DNA of 32,652 nucleotides. It comes from Methanomassiliicoccales archaeon. Its GTDB lineage: Archaea > Thermoplasmatota > Thermoplasmata > Methanomassiliicoccales > UBA472. How positions within the stretch are numbered: position 1 is the stretch's first letter; every line of letters starts with the position of its first letter. The stretch covers positions 1-32,652 of the forward strand of contig JAJRAN010000074.1 of assembly GCA_028682915.1 (NCBI GenBank), read 5' to 3'. Made by a program: the position numbers and the translations under genes. Positions 31,241 to 32,652 of this stretch are shown here, piece after piece. The notes under the pieces are model-generated. The model made no database searches, was not told the origin of the DNA, and worked only from the letters and a program-made list of their open reading frames with translations.

Positions 31241-32365
31241 TTACCTAGGATAATGCTTCTTGATGATCGCCATCTTCTCCTCGTATTCTTCCTTGGCAAT
31301 CTCCTCGTCGATGTACTTGTTGGTGAGTCGCTTTATCGGGTCGTCGGCAGTCCCTTCTTCCTTCGCCTTCTCCTTTGTGGCTTCGCCCTTCTTCCTTATC
31401 GTCCAGTGGCAGGTCTTGTCGCCCTTGGTCATCATGCAGTCGTAAGCGAACTTGTAATCGGGGTCGATGGCTTCGCAGATGCCATTGCAGAAGGCTTCGA
31501 ATTGCTGACAGACCGCTACCGGGGCTTCTCTAAAGGGACAATCCACGATAGTACGCTCCACCATGTTCAGTTCTGGAAGTGTGCTTGACGGCTCCATATG
31601 CAGCGCCCCATCAATAAGACATATGCTTGAGGTGATGCGCAGTAGGTCGAATGCACCATGGCTGGCTGAGGACCTTTTTAAGCCAAAGGAGGCTCCTCTG
31701 TGCTTCATATAAGGTGCTAGCATAGATGCCACCCGCTCTTCTCCCAAGTGATCTATGAGGGCTTTAGTGGCCAAAATCCAAAATTCCGCTAGGTATTGGA
31801 CGGAGAAGCTATCCACCATTTCCTTTGGAAGCTCCCAATTGAGGATATCGGCTATCATAGGGCCCAGGTCGCTTTCGTCCTTTAGATCCTGGCGACCGAA
31901 TGGCTTCATGACCCACTTACACTCCTTGTCCCCTCGCGCTGCGCATGATACCAAGGTGGATTGGTATGGGACCTCAAGCGCCTTGTTATAAGTCTCTTTT
32001 TCACAAAAAACCGTACAAATGGCATCAGGCCCATCCGAAAACGGACAACCGGATACTGTGGATATTGCCCCCCTCTGGAATACTCTAGCCCTCACTACTG
32101 GCGTTCGAGAGATGAAATTCCAAGTGACTGCAAAATAGAATCCCATCGCAATTCTGTCTTTCTGGTCTAGTCCAAAAGCCTTCATGATGATTAGGAGCGC
32201 TGCGTTCTCTGCGTTTCGGAAATATGGCCAAAGCAGTTTGACCGCTTCTTCTGATCCAGCGGTGTCCACTAAGGCTTGAACGCCATTGAGAAACCAATCG
32301 ACGAGCAATTCAGACGCAAGCTCTCCTTGCTCCGCGGACAGCTCCAAAGGTTGATTCTGCCCCAT
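31241..32365 (-). CDS. Two-domain cysteine-rich protein with SHOCT-like C-terminus
   Basis: A protein of 374 residues from ATG 32365 (MGQNQPLELSAEQ). The ORF-track start at 32407 lies on top of a TATA box (CTTATAAG) and is rejected. Two related domains are seen. The first (about 20-165) ends CPFSDGPDAICTVFCEKE...SCAARGDKECKWVM. The second (about 175-330) ends CPFREAPVAVCQQFEAFCNGICEAIDPDYKFAYDCMMTKGDKTCHWTIRKK. The second closely matches the single-domain protein at 29753. The tail DPIKRLTNKYIDEEIAKEEYEEKMAIIKKHY is a SHOCT-like oligomerisation motif. The Cys pattern suggests ligand or metal binding. Function is unknown; an ATC-hydrolase-like or sensor role is possible. Confidence 0.68.
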   Translation of the reverse strand: MGQNQPLELSAEQGELASELLVDWFLNGVQALVDTAGSEEAVKLLWPYFRNAENAALLIIMKAFGLDQKDRIAMGFYFAVTWNFISRTPVVRARVFQRGAISTVSGCPFSDGPDAICTVFCEKETYNKALEVPYQSTLVSCAARGDKECKWVMKPFGRQDLKDESDLGPMIADILNWELPKEMVDSFSVQYLAEFWILATKALIDHLGEERVASMLAPYMKHRGASFGLKRSSASHGAFDLLRITSSICLIDGALHMEPSSTLPELNMVERTIVDCPFREAPVAVCQQFEAFCNGICEAIDPDYKFAYDCMMTKGDKTCHWTIRKKGEATKEKAKEEGTADDPIKRLTNKYIDEEIAKEEYEEKMAIIKKHYPR

Positions 32366-32395
32366 CTTTCCCCGATGATGATTGGTATCGGTGTT

Positions 32396-32404
32396 CTTAT
32401 AAGG
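32396..32404 (-). promoter_or_regulatory. TATA box of the two-domain protein
   Basis: CCTTATAAG on the minus strand is centred about 33 bases before ATG 32365 and places transcription start near 32373. It overlaps codons 2-4 of the over-called ORF. Confidence 0.6.
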
Positions 32405-32420
32405 CATCGCTCCATCGCCA

Positions 32421-32435
32421 GAACCTCACGGCATC
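32421..32435 (+). repeat. Dispersed direct repeat, copy 4 (GAACCTCACGGCATC)
   Basis: Full 15-base copy just upstream of the two-domain gene's promoter, about 150 bases from the tRNA-Leu 3' end. Confidence 0.65.
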
Positions 32436-32489
32436 CCTGACGACTACGGACGAAACGGCCCCGACCTTGAAACAATCTAATAAAATAAG

Positions 32490-32497
32490 AAAAAAAA
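32490..32497 (-). terminator. T8 tract downstream of tRNA-Leu
   Basis: Eight T on the minus strand in a very AT-rich stretch, 85-92 bases past the tRNA 3' end. It is a plausible archaeal terminator. The remainder of 32436-32581 contains TATA-like sequences but no gene I can support. Confidence 0.4.
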
Positions 32498-32581
32498 TAT
32501 TAAATTAAGCAGACCAGATGGCCCAATAGTAAGCATTATATACCCCGACAATTCGCGGAATTATCTATATCCCCTTCGGAA

Positions 32582-32652
32582 TGGTGCGAGGGGCCGGATT
32601 TGAACCGGCGGACCTCTGCAGGAACAGATCTTGAGTCTGTCGCCTTTGACCT
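32582..32652 (-). tRNA. tRNA-Leu (anticodon CAA), 5' part beyond the window
   Basis: The minus strand shows an anticodon arm ACAGA-CTCAAGA-TCTGT (anticodon CAA, leucine), a long variable region (TCCTGCAGAGGTCC...) typical of class II tRNAs, the T-arm GCCGG-TTCAAAT-CCGGC, the 3' acceptor strand CCCTCGC with discriminator A, and an encoded CCA. No intron is seen in the anticodon loop. The window ends inside the D-arm, so the 5' acceptor strand is missing. Location next to the repeat-bearing accessory segment makes it a candidate integration landmark. Confidence 0.93.

Noticed and set aside
30742-32407. Pyrrolysine reading of the TAG that ends the LEA14-like gene
   Set aside because: The extension is only about 27 codons to the next TAG, runs through direct repeat copy 3, and TAG is a common stop here (tag, hisG, hisB, peroxiredoxin, gcvH and others).
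29720-32435. CRISPR array
   Set aside because: The four repeats are spaced by hundreds to thousands of bases with genes between them; no regular spacers or cas genes are present.

Overview
The window is a stretch of archaeal chromosome. Promoters look like TATA boxes placed about 25 bases before leaderless or short-leader starts. Many genes start with TTG or GTG. Genes overlap as ATGA in long runs, and the families present are euryarchaeal (NIL-ferredoxin and DUF39 homocysteine proteins, UPF0280, archaeal MTA phosphorylase, HisIE, archaeal PHP protein). High GC and gene content suggest a Thermoplasmatota-type anaerobe related to Methanomassiliicoccales. That placement is an inference, because no 16S gene or methanogenesis gene is present.

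Layout. Bases 1-2652 hold a sulfide-assimilation block: DUF39 and NIL-ferredoxin (sulfide to homocysteine), then a small membrane protein and UPF0280. Bases 2717-4893 hold an alpha-toroid-like unknown protein, 3-methyladenine DNA glycosylase and a winged-helix regulator. Bases 5094-13075 are one tightly packed amino-acid operon, hisG-C-H-A-B-F-IE, a PHP phosphatase candidate, aspartate kinase and prephenate dehydratase, preceded by a very strong hairpin with a T-rich tail. hisD and a classical histidinol-phosphatase are absent, and the PHP protein probably supplies the phosphatase. A convergent minus-strand block (13082-15351) has a PLP aminotransferase and two flavoredoxin-like flavoproteins. 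Bases 15594-19982 are a mixed region: LURP-one-like protein, MTA phosphorylase, REC-GAF response regulator, 1-Cys peroxiredoxin, GcvH and two small unknown proteins, one of them (45 residues, one membrane helix) missing from the ORF track. HypF and a secreted Ig-like protein follow.

Bases 24094-29570 form a five-gene minus-strand operon that is the best candidate for an under-described system: a large surface protein (DUF4430-like domain, PQQ-type beta-propeller, PKD domain, membrane anchor), a second membrane-anchored DUF4430-like protein, EcfT, a fused double EcfA ATPase and an S component. DUF4430 resembles the C-terminal domain of transcobalamin and intrinsic factor, so I infer an ECF transporter for corrinoids with dedicated surface capture proteins. 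A clean 8-bp inverted repeat lies at the expected transcription start of this operon.

Bases 29.7-32.5 kb form an AT-richer accessory segment next to a tRNA-Leu(CAA) gene. It has two paralogous cysteine-rich proteins, an LEA14-like membrane protein, and a small membrane ORF interrupted by TAG. Four same-orientation copies of a 12-15 base repeat (GAACCTCACGGCATC) sit between or beside these units, giving a cassette-like arrangement.
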